DNA from: Planctomycetota bacterium
Lineage (GTDB): Bacteria > Planctomycetota > UBA1135 > GCA-002686595
NCBI GenBank assembly: GCA_020638835.1
Contig: JACKHV010000005.1
Coordinates: 186,001-250,000 of the forward strand
Direction: 5' to 3'
DNA length: 64,000 nt
Part shown: in pieces, positions 1 to 8,369 of the stretch
How positions within the stretch are numbered: position 1 is the stretch's first letter
How the letters are laid out: the number at the start of each line of letters is the position of its first letter
The notes under the pieces: model-generated
Told to the model about the DNA's origin: nothing
Seen by the model: the letters and a program-made list of their open reading frames with translations, nothing else
Databases searched by the model: none
Made by a program: the position numbers and the translations under genes

Positions 1-728
1 CCGACCCAAGGCGGCTGACCGGCGGCGAAGCGCAGGATGGAGACGCGTGCGAGGTCGAGCGCCGGCAGCACGGCGAGCGGCCAGGCGGCTGGTTCGACGA
101 GCACCGTCATGCCGAGCAGGTGGCTGCCGCCGTCTCCGAGGTACGCCCGCACCTCGCCGCTGCGGCGCAGCACGAGGTTCCAGGGCAGGAAGCCCAGCAC
201 GGCCGCTCCCGCGGGTAGGCCGAGCACGCAGAGACCCGTCCCACAGAGCCCCCCGGCGGCGCCGTCCGCGTTGTCGAAGGTGTTCCAGAGGTTGCAGGAG
301 AGCGCGGCGCCGAGGGCTCCCGCGACCGTCCAGCCGAGCGCCGGGAGCGGCTCGAGCTGCCCCCAGGTCGGCGCGGCGAGCACGACGCCGGCGAAGAGCT
401 GCCCGCCGAGCTTCCACGCCGGCGTGAGCCCGCGCGGCAACAGGTCGTCGAGCACGCCGAGCAGTAGCGCGGCGAAGAGCGCCCACGCGATCGAGCTCGG
501 GCTCGCGAACCACGCGGGCAGCGCGTGCGCGGACGCGCCGGGCGCGCCGACGATCCAGTAGCTCGTCGCGACGGCGAGGCCTCCGACGGGCGGCACGGCG
601 CGCGCCTGCAGCTTGCGCGCGGCTTCCTCCCCCACGCCGCGATCGCCGAAGCCGACGCGTTCCGCGAGTGCCGCGTAGACGCCCGTCGCGACGAAGGCGA
701 CGAGCGCGCCGGCGAGCAGCGGCCACAC
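1..728 (-). CDS. WecA/MraY-type phosphoglycosyl transferase (GT4 integral membrane family), 3' end beyond window
   Basis: Polytopic membrane enzyme expected to transfer a sugar-1-phosphate from a UDP-sugar to a polyprenyl phosphate, starting envelope polysaccharide or peptidoglycan lipid-linked synthesis. About 242 codons are visible; the C-terminus lies outside the window. Family signatures appear in order: an APPVGGLAV-like stretch after the first membrane helix (WecA usually RLGGLAI), the DD motif in GVLDDLLP, KLGGQLFAG, NLWNTFDNADGAAGG (compare NAFNMVDGIDGLAGG in WecA), LGDGGSHLLG, and a final ARVSILR-like segment. The GTG start at 728-726 overlaps the last base of the nadD stop (TAGTG), so the two are probably coupled. 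WecA-like is favoured over MraY, but the sugar is not determinable. Confidence 0.8.
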   Translation of the reverse strand, partial: MWPLLAGALVAFVATGVYAALAERVGFGDRGVGEEAARKLQARAVPPVGGLAVATSYWIVGAPGASAHALPAWFASPSSIAWALFAALLLGVLDDLLPRGLTPAWKLGGQLFAGVVLAAPTWGQLEPLPALGWTVAGALGAALSCNLWNTFDNADGAAGGLCGTGLCVLGLPAGAAVLGFLPWNLVLRRSGEVRAYLGDGGSHLLGMTVLVEPAAWPLAVLPALDLARVSILRFAAGQPPWV

Positions 729-1357
729 TAGCGATCCACCTCGCGGTACAGATCGAGCTCGCGGATGCGCGCCTCGACGCCGGGCGGCAGAGCGTCGTCG
801 AGCGCTTCACCGCGCGCCAACCGCCCGCGGACCTCCGAACTGGAGCAGTCGACCGGCGGCAGCCGCAAGAAGCCGGCGCGCAGCGCGTCGAGCTCGCGCG
901 GCTCGAGCTGCCCCTCCAGGCCGACCAGCAGTTCCTCGGGGTGCTCGCTGCGGTGCACGACGACCGGAACGACGAGGTCCAGCAGCTCGTGGACGCCTCG
1001 CCAGCGCGGGAGGCCGCGCAGGTTGTCGCTGCCGATGATCATCGCCGGCGGCGCGCCCGGGCGCTCGGCGGTCAGCTCGCGCACCGTGTCGAGCGTGTAG
1101 GACGGTCCGGCGCGCTCCAGCTCGCGGGCGTCGACGACGAAGTCGGGCTCACCCGCGAGCGCCAGCTCGAGGAGCTCCACGCGTCGCGGTCCCGGCGCCA
1201 GCCGCCGATCGAGCTTGTGGGGCGACTGCCGGGCCGGGACGAACAGCACGCGCTCGAGCCCCAGCGCGGCCCGCGCGGCCCGCGCGGCGTGCAGGTGCCC
1301 CGTGTGGACGGGGTCGAAGGAGCCCCCGAAGAGGCCCCAGCGCGGCGCGGCGGTCAT
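728..1357 (-). CDS. nadD: Nicotinate-nucleotide adenylyltransferase
   Basis: Adenylates nicotinate mononucleotide to deamido-NAD in cytosolic NAD synthesis. The 209-residue protein has the nucleotidyltransferase motif GGSFDPVHTGH at residues 11-21, a lysine/histidine-containing QSPHK segment about 30 residues later, and the C-terminal SSSEVRGRL element that corresponds to ISSTxIR. Length is typical for NadD. It is translationally coupled to the downstream WecA-like gene by a 1-nt overlap. The ATG at 1357 has no strong Shine-Dalgarno sequence. Confidence 0.96.
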   Translation of the reverse strand: MTAAPRWGLFGGSFDPVHTGHLHAARAARAALGLERVLFVPARQSPHKLDRRLAPGPRRVELLELALAGEPDFVVDARELERAGPSYTLDTVRELTAERPGAPPAMIIGSDNLRGLPRWRGVHELLDLVVPVVVHRSEHPEELLVGLEGQLEPRELDALRAGFLRLPPVDCSSSEVRGRLARGEALDDALPPGVEARIRELDLYREVDR

Positions 1358-1503
1358 CGGCGCCCCCAGCGCCCCCGGGCGGTTACTCGCCGCCGGAGTC
1401 GGGTAGAGGGGGGCGTCCCGCGCCGGGAACCCACCCCGCGCGACCCCTTGTCTGCTTGCTCCGTCCGCATCGCTCGGACCGCCGATCCCCGCTCGGGGCG
1501 GCG

Positions 1504-1532
1504 TTGACCCCCTAGGTAGCGGTCACTAGACT
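1504..1532 (+). promoter_or_regulatory. Sigma-70-like promoter upstream of lipoprotein gene
   Basis: TTGACC (1504-1509) and TAGACT (1527-1532) are separated by 17 bp, the optimal spacing for a housekeeping promoter. It would give a 5' leader of about 110 nt before the lipoprotein start at 1653. This is one of few sites in the window with a recognisable -35 element. The 295-bp gap between nadD and the lipoprotein holds nothing else recognisable. Confidence 0.5.
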
Positions 1533-1652
1533 GACGCGCAATCTTCGTCTGCCGGGGCCCTCGTCCGGGCCGCGGACGTCGGAGTGCGTCGCCGGATCTC
1601 CCCTCATCGCGTCCCGGCGGTCGCTCCCCACCCACACCCACTCACCCCTCCC

Positions 1653-2204
1653 ATGAAGTCGATCCCCCTCGTCGTCGCCGCGGGCGCCGCGCTCATCCTC
1701 GCGGGCTGCTCCGCCGGCCCCAGCCGCGCCAAAGATCACTGGTCCGCGCATTCCGTGGGCCCGCGCATGAGCCGCGCCTTCCTGGGATACCAGTCGGACG
1801 TCGACGGCGAGTACGTCGACTACCAGTGGAAGCAGAAGCAGTCGATCAACTACACGATCAGCCGCCACCTCCTGAACGACAACCCCGAGAACCCGTTCAC
1901 GATGTCGGCGGACACCCCGTCGACGCAGCGGCCGAACCACAGCCCCCTGCCGAACCCCTTCACCTACTTCCACGTCGAGTCGCTCGTCTACGGCGGCCTG
2001 ATGTACGCGGCGATGGGCACCTTCATCCCGATCCCGGTCGACTCGCTGATCGCGACCTTCAGCCCCGGCGGCGGCGAAGAGTTCGTGCTCGGCATCCAAG
2101 AGACCGCGGAACCGGCGGGCATCCTGCTGCTCACCGTGCTGCCCGGCGAGAGCTACGAGTCGGACGCGATGATGACCGGCTGGAGCCACCCGGCCGGCAG
2201 CTGA
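1653..2204 (+). CDS. Putative lipoprotein of unknown function
   Basis: 183 residues starting MKSIPLVVAAGAALILAGC; the LAGC lipobox after a hydrophobic stretch predicts lipid attachment at Cys19. The mature part contains a hydrophobic alanine/glycine/isoleucine segment (about residues 112-135, GLMYAAMGTFIPIPVDSL) that may associate with membrane, and a charged, tyrosine-rich N-terminal half. I do not recognise a family. In-frame translation continues upstream of 1653, but the ATG at 1653 is the only start that places a signal peptide at the N-terminus. It converges on miaA, with a hairpin terminator between. Confidence 0.75.
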   Translation: MKSIPLVVAAGAALILAGCSAGPSRAKDHWSAHSVGPRMSRAFLGYQSDVDGEYVDYQWKQKQSINYTISRHLLNDNPENPFTMSADTPSTQRPNHSPLPNPFTYFHVESLVYGGLMYAAMGTFIPIPVDSLIATFSPGGGEEFVLGIQETAEPAGILLLTVLPGESYESDAMMTGWSHPAGS

Positions 2205-2229
2205 TCCTCGGGATCGAGCTCGAAACAAG

Positions 2230-2257
2230 GGCGGACCTCGCGCGAGCGGGGTCCGCC
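2230..2257. terminator. Hairpin terminator between convergent genes
   Basis: Perfect 8-bp stem GGCGGACC/GGTCCGCC with a 12-nt loop, followed on the plus strand by TTCTTCG. It lies 26 bp after the lipoprotein stop and 21 bp beyond the miaA stop, so it may serve both strands. Confidence 0.65.
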
Positions 2258-2277
2258 TTCTTCGTGCCCCGCGCGAC

Positions 2278-3249
2278 TCACGCTTCGCCGGCGCGGAAGC
2301 GGTCGAGCGCGGACGCGAGGCGATCGTCGTCGGGGGCGATCCAGGCGAGGTCGTCGAACTTGCGGTACCACGTGCGTTGCTTGCGCGCGAACTGTCGCGT
2401 CTTCGCCGAGACGCGCTCGACGAACTCGCCACGCGTGAGCTCGCCGTCCGCGAGCTGCAGCGCCTCGGGATAACCGAGCGCCTGGATCGCCGTCGGTCCG
2501 AAGCCGCACGACTCACGCACGGCCCGCGCTTCGTCGCACCAACCTTCGTCCAGCATCGACTCGATGCGCGCCGCGATCCGTTCGGCCAGCGCGTCGCGCG
2601 GCACCTCGAGCCCGACGAGCGTGCGTCGCCGCGGCGCGCGCGACACGCCGTGCCACCCCCACTCGCGCTGCCACTCGGACAAGCCGCGCCCGGTCTGCGC
2701 GTGAACCTCGAGCGCGCGGATCAAGCGCTTGCGGTCGTTCGCGTGGATGCGCTCCGCGGAGGGCGGGTCGAGCTCGGCGAGCCGACGGTGCAGGACCGCG
2801 CCGCCGACCGCGGCGTACTCCACCTCGAGCTTGGCGCGCACGGCTTCGTCGACCGGCGGACCGTCGAAGATGCCCTCGGTCAGCACCTTCAAGTAGAAGG
2901 CCGTCCCACCGACGAAGAGCGGCGTCACGCCGCGCGCCTCGAGATCTTCCAGCACGCCGACCAGGTCGCGCTGGAAGGCTTGCACGTCGTAGCGCTCGGA
3001 AGCGTCCACCAGGTCGAGCATGTGGTGCGGAACGCGGCGACGCTCTGCGGCGCTCGCCTTCGCGGTGCCGACGTCCATGCCGCGGTAGACCTGCATCGAG
3101 TCGAGCGAGACGAGCTCGGCGCCAAGCCGCTCGGCCAGCCGCAGCGAGAGCTCCGTCTTCCCCGAAGCCGTCGGGCCGACCAGGCAGCGGAAGTGCGTGC
3201 GGTCGAGGATCGCCTCTTCGGCGTCGCGCTCGTGTTCGGAAGCGGTCAA
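2278..3249 (-). CDS. miaA: tRNA dimethylallyltransferase
   Basis: Prenylates A37 of tRNAs that read UNN codons. Near the N-terminus is the P-loop VGPTASGKTELS, followed by LVSLDSMQVYRGMDVGTAK with the active-site Asp, DLVDASERYDVQAFQ, PLFVGGTAFYLK and NDRKRLIRALEV; the C-terminal part has TRQFARKQRTW. All are MiaA hallmarks. The start chosen is TTG at 3249, giving 323 residues, because no ATG or GTG lies near the P-loop and a TACACT hexamer sits 9 nt upstream (see promoter). A start a few codons further in remains possible. It diverges from the secreted-protein gene at 3368. Confidence 0.95.
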   Translation of the reverse strand: MTASEHERDAEEAILDRTHFRCLVGPTASGKTELSLRLAERLGAELVSLDSMQVYRGMDVGTAKASAAERRRVPHHMLDLVDASERYDVQAFQRDLVGVLEDLEARGVTPLFVGGTAFYLKVLTEGIFDGPPVDEAVRAKLEVEYAAVGGAVLHRRLAELDPPSAERIHANDRKRLIRALEVHAQTGRGLSEWQREWGWHGVSRAPRRRTLVGLEVPRDALAERIAARIESMLDEGWCDEARAVRESCGFGPTAIQALGYPEALQLADGELTRGEFVERVSAKTRQFARKQRTWYRKFDDLAWIAPDDDRLASALDRFRAGEA

Positions 3250-3258
3250 GGTGGGCCC

Positions 3259-3264
3259 AGTGTA
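3259..3264 (-). promoter_or_regulatory. Extended -10-like element (GCTACACT) for miaA
   Basis: TACACT on the minus strand, preceded by GC, ends 9 nt before the TTG start of miaA. At this distance the transcript would begin at or within a few bases of the start codon. No clear -35 is visible. It matches the pattern seen before menG, selB, larC and other genes here. Confidence 0.4.
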
Positions 3265-3367
3265 GCGCCGCGGGAGGGGCCGCGAACTCCGGTGCGGTCG
3301 TAGCTCGCGTTCCACGAGCGTGCTGCGTAGAGTCGCCGGCCGCCCACCGCTCCCCGCCACGAAGCCC

Positions 3368-4462
3368 ATGCTTGTCACGCTCCTGATCCACGCGCCGCTG
3401 TTCCTCGCCCCGCGCGCTCTTCCCGCGAGTTCTCCGGCGCAGGGGACGCCGCCCGTCGAGACGCCGCAGGAAGAGGACGGTCCGGCCGCGCGCGCGAAGC
3501 GCGGCTCACGTCGTGAACGCCGCGCCGCCGCGGAAGAGGCGCACGCGCGCGCCCTCGAGGAGAGCCAGTGGAAGGACGCGAACGGCGAACCGATCCGCCC
3601 CGGCGTGATCCCCGCCGGGACGACGGAATCCGCCGCGAACGCCTGGCGCAACATCGCCGCCGCGACCGGCTTCAAGGGCGCGGTGCAGTCCTTCGACCTC
3701 TACTTCAACCTGATCCTGCGTCAGGAAGAGCTCGACAACCAGATGAGCGCGCACCTGCGCTTCCTGCGCCCCGGCTACGTCTTCGCCGAGCTCGGCAGCG
3801 GTCGCAGTCACCTGCGCGGTCCGGAAGGCGACTACCTGATCGACGGCAAGGAAGTGATCCACCTGATCGGGCGCGAGGGTGCGGAGGACAAGAAGCAGAT
3901 CGACCGCACCGCGGCGCTCGCACGCAACTTCGTCGGCCTCGTCGACCCTACCAAGCTGCGCATCCTGCAGCTCGTCGAGCTCGACGCGCCGCCGGCGAAC
4001 CTGCCGGCCGACATCGAGTCGCGCGACTACTGGGGCCACCCCGAGAAGAACGTCGCGGAGATCGGCGCAGGCCTGAAGTGGCTCAGCCTGCGCAGCCCCG
4101 ACTTCGAGCTGGAGAGCGCGAACGGCGCGGGCAAGTCCGCCGTGCGCTCGTGCTTGATCGGCTACGCGCCGGACACGCTGGACGTCGAACTCGCCGTGAT
4201 CCAGGCCGACGTCGACGGTGAGCCGCGGCGCAGCGTCGACCGCAACGATCCCGGGACGCTCGTGGTCGTGCTCGGTCGGCACGAACGCCGCGCCGTCGAC
4301 GAGGTGCGCGTCCCGCGCTGGATCGGCATCTTCGACGTCGTCGACCCCGCGACCGGCAAGTTCCGCAAGCGCCCGGGTTCGGAGCTGGTGCTCGACGCGA
4401 AGCGTCCCGGAACCTTCCGCGCCGACCTGAAGCCCGACGACTTCCTGCCCCCCGCGCGCTGA
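3368..4462 (+). CDS. Secreted protein of unknown function
   Basis: 364 residues from ATG at 3368. The N-terminus MLVTLLIHAPLFLAPRALPA is a plausible signal peptide, followed by a low-complexity Arg/Ala/Glu-rich charged stretch (about residues 35-75) and then a globular domain rich in beta-type segments (FDLYFNLILRQ, YVFAELGSGRSHLRG, YLIDGKEVIHLIGR). The layout resembles outer-membrane lipoprotein carrier-like or uncharacterised periplasmic beta proteins, but I recognise no family motif. A more upstream ATG at 3320 would bury the signal sequence. Its stop is directly adjacent (0 bp) to the convergent mutL stop, leaving no room for a terminator. Confidence 0.75.
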   Translation: MLVTLLIHAPLFLAPRALPASSPAQGTPPVETPQEEDGPAARAKRGSRRERRAAAEEAHARALEESQWKDANGEPIRPGVIPAGTTESAANAWRNIAAATGFKGAVQSFDLYFNLILRQEELDNQMSAHLRFLRPGYVFAELGSGRSHLRGPEGDYLIDGKEVIHLIGREGAEDKKQIDRTAALARNFVGLVDPTKLRILQLVELDAPPANLPADIESRDYWGHPEKNVAEIGAGLKWLSLRSPDFELESANGAGKSAVRSCLIGYAPDTLDVELAVIQADVDGEPRRSVDRNDPGTLVVVLGRHERRAVDEVRVPRWIGIFDVVDPATGKFRKRPGSELVLDAKRPGTFRADLKPDDFLPPAR

Positions 4463-6310
4463 TCAGCGGCGGTGGAAGGCCTTCTCGAGGTCGGCGAGCG
4501 TGAACTTCACGCGCGTCGGCCGCGCGTGCGGGCAGGTCTGGTCCGACTCGAGCGCGCGGCCGCGTTCCAGCAGCGTGCGGATCTCGTCCTCGGACAGCGT
4601 GTCCCCCGCCATCACGGACGAGCGACACGCCGCGCGGTGCAACACCTCTTCGATGATCTCTTCCGGCGCCGGCGCCTTGCCGGTGCGCGCGAGGATCTCG
4701 GCGACGTCGCGCACGAGACCTTCGACGTCGGGGCTCTTGAGGCGCGCGGGGACGCCGTGCACGGCGACCGTCGACTCGCCGAGTTGGCCGAGCTGGATGC
4801 CGACTTGCGCGAGTTCCTCGGCGTGACCGCTGACGAGTTCCGTCTCGGCGCGCGAGAGTTCGACCAGCTCGGGCACCAGGAAGCCTTGCACCTCGATGCC
4901 CCCGCCGCGCAGCTCGGAGAGCAGGCGTTCGTAGGTGATGCGTTCGTGCAGCGCGTGCTGGTCGACGATCTCGAAGCCGTCGGGTAGCGCGCGCACGAGG
5001 TAGGTCTTCGCGACTTGCAGGAACGGACCGGCGAGTCGATCCTCCGCGGCCGAGGCGATCGCGCGCGAGTCGGACGCGGCGCCGGCGGGCAGCGGGCGAC
5101 CGACGGGCGCGGACGGCGCCGACGTCGACACGACGCGCGCGTCGAACGGCTTGCCGGGCACTTCGCGCACGACGAGCGGAGGCGCGGCGGGACGCAGCAC
5201 ACCGGGATCGCCGAGGTGCGCTTGCCCGGGCGTGTCCTCGCGACCCTCGCGCCGCCACGCCGACTTGAGCATCGCTTCGCCGGGCGTCGACATGTCCGTC
5301 GTCGCGACGGCCTCGCGCATCGAGTTGACGAGGAAGCCGAACATCCGACGGTCCTCGCGGAAGCGCACTTCCGACTTCGCCGGGTGCACGTTCACGTCGA
5401 CCAGCGACGGATCCATGGAGAGGTGCAGGAAGACGACCGCCTGCTTGCCTTCGACGAGAAAGCCGCGGTAGCCCTCCTTGACGGTCCGGATCAGCACGCG
5501 GTCTCGGACGGGGCGGCCGTTCAGGAACCACAGCTGGCGCGACGCGTCACGACGCGCGAAGCGCGGTGGCGCGACGAAGCCTTGCAGCCGGTGCCGACCG
5601 TCGTCGGCGTCGATGGCGACGAGGTCCTTCTCGAGTTCCGCGCCGAAGGTGCGCCGGATGCGCCCGCGCAGGTCCATCGCGGCCTCGACGTCATAGACGC
5701 GCTTGCCGTTGTGCACGACGACGAAGCCGACGCCGGGTTGCGCGAGCGCCGTGCGCTGCACGACGTCGAGGCAGCGCGACAGCTCGGTCGAGGTGCGCTT
5801 CAGGAAGCGGCGGCGCGCGGGCGTGTTGAAGAACAGGTCGCGCACGTCGAGCGAAGTGCCGGCGGGGCCTCCCGCGTCGACGGGTCCTTCGATCCGTCCG
5901 CCTTCGTTCACGATGCGCAGTCCGGTGGAGCGGTCCGCGGGGCGCGAGTAGATCGACGCGCGCGAGACCGAACCGATCGAGGCGAGCGCTTCGCCGCGGA
6001 AGCCCAAGCTCGCGATGTGGTCGAGGTCCTCGACCTCGCGCAGCTTGCTGGTCGCGTGCGGCACGAAGGCCATGCAGAGGTCCGCCGCGTTCATGCCGCA
6101 GCCGTCGTCGGTGATGCGGATGCGCTTCGCGCCGCCCTCTTCCAGCTCGATCTCGATGTGACGCGCGCCCGCGTCGAGCGAGTTCTCGATCAGTTCCTTG
6201 ACCACCGAGGCGGGGCGCTCGATCACCTCGCCGGCGGCGATCTGGTTCTTGACGAGCTCCGGGAGCTCACGGATCACGCCCGTCTCGACCGACTCCTGAC
6301 CACCTTGCAT
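4463..6310 (-). CDS. mutL: DNA mismatch repair protein MutL, endonuclease type
   Basis: 615 residues. The N-terminal GHKL ATPase has ELIENSLDAGA (catalytic Glu), DDGCGM and FRGEALASIGSV, followed by the transducer domain. A low-complexity Ala/Pro/Arg linker covers roughly residues 335-430. The C-terminal dimerisation domain carries the metal-binding endonuclease motif DQHALHERITYE (pattern DQHAx2Ex4E), ACRSSVMAGD and CPHARP. By family rule this is a nicking MutL, as in bacteria without MutH. It follows holA by 53 bp and may be the last gene of that run, but also has its own TATCAT hexamer 6 nt before the ATG. No mutS is adjacent. Confidence 0.97.
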   Translation of the reverse strand: MQGGQESVETGVIRELPELVKNQIAAGEVIERPASVVKELIENSLDAGARHIEIELEEGGAKRIRITDDGCGMNAADLCMAFVPHATSKLREVEDLDHIASLGFRGEALASIGSVSRASIYSRPADRSTGLRIVNEGGRIEGPVDAGGPAGTSLDVRDLFFNTPARRRFLKRTSTELSRCLDVVQRTALAQPGVGFVVVHNGKRVYDVEAAMDLRGRIRRTFGAELEKDLVAIDADDGRHRLQGFVAPPRFARRDASRQLWFLNGRPVRDRVLIRTVKEGYRGFLVEGKQAVVFLHLSMDPSLVDVNVHPAKSEVRFREDRRMFGFLVNSMREAVATTDMSTPGEAMLKSAWRREGREDTPGQAHLGDPGVLRPAAPPLVVREVPGKPFDARVVSTSAPSAPVGRPLPAGAASDSRAIASAAEDRLAGPFLQVAKTYLVRALPDGFEIVDQHALHERITYERLLSELRGGGIEVQGFLVPELVELSRAETELVSGHAEELAQVGIQLGQLGESTVAVHGVPARLKSPDVEGLVRDVAEILARTGKAPAPEEIIEEVLHRAACRSSVMAGDTLSEDEIRTLLERGRALESDQTCPHARPTRVKFTLADLEKAFHRR

Positions 6311-6316
6311 GGCGCG

Positions 6317-6322
6317 ATGATA
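6317..6322 (-). promoter_or_regulatory. Possible -10 element (TATCAT) before mutL
   Basis: Minus-strand TATCAT, five of six matches to TATAAT, lies 6 nt before the mutL ATG. It would give a near-leaderless mutL transcript. No -35 is evident. Confidence 0.3.
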
Positions 6323-6363
6323 ACAGCGCCGGGAGCGGTCCCTCGCGCCTTTCATGTCCGCTC

Positions 6364-7506
6364 TCAGCGACGCCGAGCACCCGCGCCGCCGCGCGCCTGC
6401 CGGTTCTCGGGAGCGCGCCGCCAGCGCAGCGCCAGCCGGGCGAAGTCGTTCACGTCCACGCCGGCCGCGCCGCGGATCGCGCGCTCGAGTTCCCCCACGT
6501 CCTCCAGGATGCGCGCCCAGTCGCGCGCGCTGCGGCCGTGCAGCAGAGGTTCGATCTGTTCCAGCTGCCAGCGCCCGCTGACGCCGACCTGCTCCGCGGC
6601 CGCGCCCAGCGACATGCCGTTCGCCATGCCCTGTGCGATCGTGAAGCCTTGCCGGGCTTTCGTGCGCAGCGTGCCGAGGATCATCGGAGCGAGCGCGCCC
6701 GCGGACTTCTCCGAGCGACCGTCTTTCTGCGTGAAACCGCCTCGGAACAGCGCCTCGATCGCGGCGAGCCCGCGCGCGGGCTGTCCGGACAACAAGTCGT
6801 CCGCCGCCTGCCAGGGCGTGCCGCCGTGTTCCCAGGCGATCTTCTCGCGGATGTCGGCGCTGCCGGAGACCTGCAGACCCTTCAGCTCGCTGTCGAGCGC
6901 GGCGAGGTCGTTGCCCGTCGCACACGCCAGGTAGTAGGCGTCGTCGTTCGAGAGCTTCACGCCGAGCTCGCGCGCGCGCGACTCGATCCAGCGCACGAGC
7001 TGACCGCGCTGCGGGTTGTGGTACTCGCGCGCGAGGTCCTTCAGCTTCGAGCAGTCGACGGCCTTGCCGCCCGCCTTGACGATCGCCTTCGCCACCGCGT
7101 GGTCCGCGCGGATTCCCGCGCCGGCGATGACGAGGCAGCCCTTGCGCGAGGCGTCGGCGAGCTCGGCGAGCGCCGCGCGCGTGAACGGCGAGTCCTTCGT
7201 CGCGACCTTCTTGAGCGAGTCCACCGGGTTGCGCGCGACGACGCAGCGTCCGGTCGCGAACATCGGGAGCGCGCCGAGGTCGTCGAGCAGCTTCGACAGG
7301 TCGAAGTCCGGGTCCTGTTCGTCGTGGCGGCAGTACTCGAGCCCCGCGCGCTCCGCCGCGGCGGAGATCGCGTCGAGCGCCTGGTCGACGAACCAGGTCT
7401 CGTCGCCCTTCAGCACGTAGCCGCGCTTCAAGTCGTTCGACTCGAGCTCGGCGCGCAGCTGCGCCACTTGCGCGGCGGAGTCCGCGACGGGACGGCGCGC
7501 CGCCAT
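6364..7506 (-). CDS. holA: DNA polymerase III delta subunit (clamp loader)
   Basis: 380 residues. Delta opens the sliding clamp within the clamp-loader complex. The N-terminal AAA+-like domain includes YVLKGDETWFVDQALDAI (typical HolA YLLxGxExLLxxEAxxxI), MFATGRCVVARNPV and LVIAGAGIRAD. The middle region has YYLACATGNDLAALDSELKGL, matching the conserved GxDLxxLxxELEKL of the family. The C-terminus has QLEQIEPLLHGRSARDWARILEDVGELERAIRG-type helices. It starts at ATG 7506 in a TGATG overlap with ubiA. Sequence divergence from E. coli HolA is normal for this fast-evolving protein. Coupling to quinone genes is unusual. Confidence 0.88.
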   Translation of the reverse strand: MAARRPVADSAAQVAQLRAELESNDLKRGYVLKGDETWFVDQALDAISAAAERAGLEYCRHDEQDPDFDLSKLLDDLGALPMFATGRCVVARNPVDSLKKVATKDSPFTRAALAELADASRKGCLVIAGAGIRADHAVAKAIVKAGGKAVDCSKLKDLAREYHNPQRGQLVRWIESRARELGVKLSNDDAYYLACATGNDLAALDSELKGLQVSGSADIREKIAWEHGGTPWQAADDLLSGQPARGLAAIEALFRGGFTQKDGRSEKSAGALAPMILGTLRTKARQGFTIAQGMANGMSLGAAAEQVGVSGRWQLEQIEPLLHGRSARDWARILEDVGELERAIRGAAGVDVNDFARLALRWRRAPENRQARGGAGARRR

Positions 7507-8369
7507 CAGACCGTTCCTCCGAAGGAGAGGTCGACCGCGAGGCCGACGAACAGCCCGATGCCGACCCAACCGTTCGCGGTGAAGAAGGCGGCGTCCACCT
7601 TCGACAGGTCGCCCGGACGCACGAGGCGGTGTTCCCAGACGAGCAGCGCGCCCGCGGCGGCGAGCCCGACCCAGAACGGAGGACCGGCGGAGAGCAGCAG
7701 GCCCTGCGCGAGGAAAGCGCCGAAGGCGAGCAGGTGGAAGGTCTTGGCGAGCTGCAACGCGTTCTTCAGCCCGAGGCGCGCGGGGATCGAGTGCAGCCCG
7801 CGCTCGCGGTCGAAGTCGACGTCTTGGCAGGCGTAGATCAGGTCGAATCCGGCGACCCACAGCAGCACGCCGAGCGCGAGCGCGAGCACCGGTCGCAAGT
7901 CGCCGTGCAGGTCGCCGCGGATCGCGAGCCAGGCGCCGAGCGGCGCGATGGCGAGCGAGAGGCCGAGCACGAGGTGCGCGAGGCTGCTGAAGCGCTTGAA
8001 GGCCGAGTAGCTGAACAGCACACCGAGCACGGGCAGCGCGAGGTAGCCGCACAAGGCGTTGAGTTGGAAGGCGCCGGCGACGAACAGCGCGGCGCTGATC
8101 GCGACGAGCGCGACGGCGCCCGCGACGCTCACCTGTCCCGACGGCAGCTCACGCGAAGCGGTGCGCGGGTTCTCCGCGTCGATGCGTCGGTCGAGCAGGC
8201 GGTTGAAGCCCATCGCCGCCGTGCGCGCCGTCACGGCGCAGAACACGACCCACGCGAGCGCCGAGAGTTCCGGGACGCCGCCGCTCGCCATCCACGCGCC
8301 TTGCAGCGCGAAGGGCAGCGCGAAGACCGAGTGGCTGAACTTGACCAGCGAGAGGTATCGGCGGATCAC
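7506..8369 (-). CDS. UbiA-family prenyltransferase, probably MqnP-like (menaquinone synthesis)
   Basis: 287-residue polytopic membrane enzyme. It has both Asp-rich motifs that bind Mg-diphosphate: NRLLDRRIDAENPRT near residue 56 and YACQDVDFDRERGLHSIPA near residue 180. About eight to nine hydrophobic helices are visible. UbiA members attach a polyprenyl chain to 4-hydroxybenzoate, or to 1,4-dihydroxy-6-naphthoate in the futalosine route. The GTG start overlaps the ubiX stop (GTGA). Because ubiX and menG/ubiE are in the same run and no ubiquinone-specific hydroxylase is present, the MqnP assignment is inferred from context rather than from the sequence alone. Confidence 0.9.
   Translation of the reverse strand: MIRRYLSLVKFSHSVFALPFALQGAWMASGGVPELSALAWVVFCAVTARTAAMGFNRLLDRRIDAENPRTASRELPSGQVSVAGAVALVAISAALFVAGAFQLNALCGYLALPVLGVLFSYSAFKRFSSLAHLVLGLSLAIAPLGAWLAIRGDLHGDLRPVLALALGVLLWVAGFDLIYACQDVDFDRERGLHSIPARLGLKNALQLAKTFHLLAFGAFLAQGLLLSAGPPFWVGLAAAGALLVWEHRLVRPGDLSKVDAAFFTANGWVGIGLFVGLAVDLSFGGTV

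Noticed and set aside
668..1507. Long plus-strand frame across nadD
   Set aside because: Antisense shadow of nadD and the WecA-like gene; the minus-strand frames carry the family motifs.
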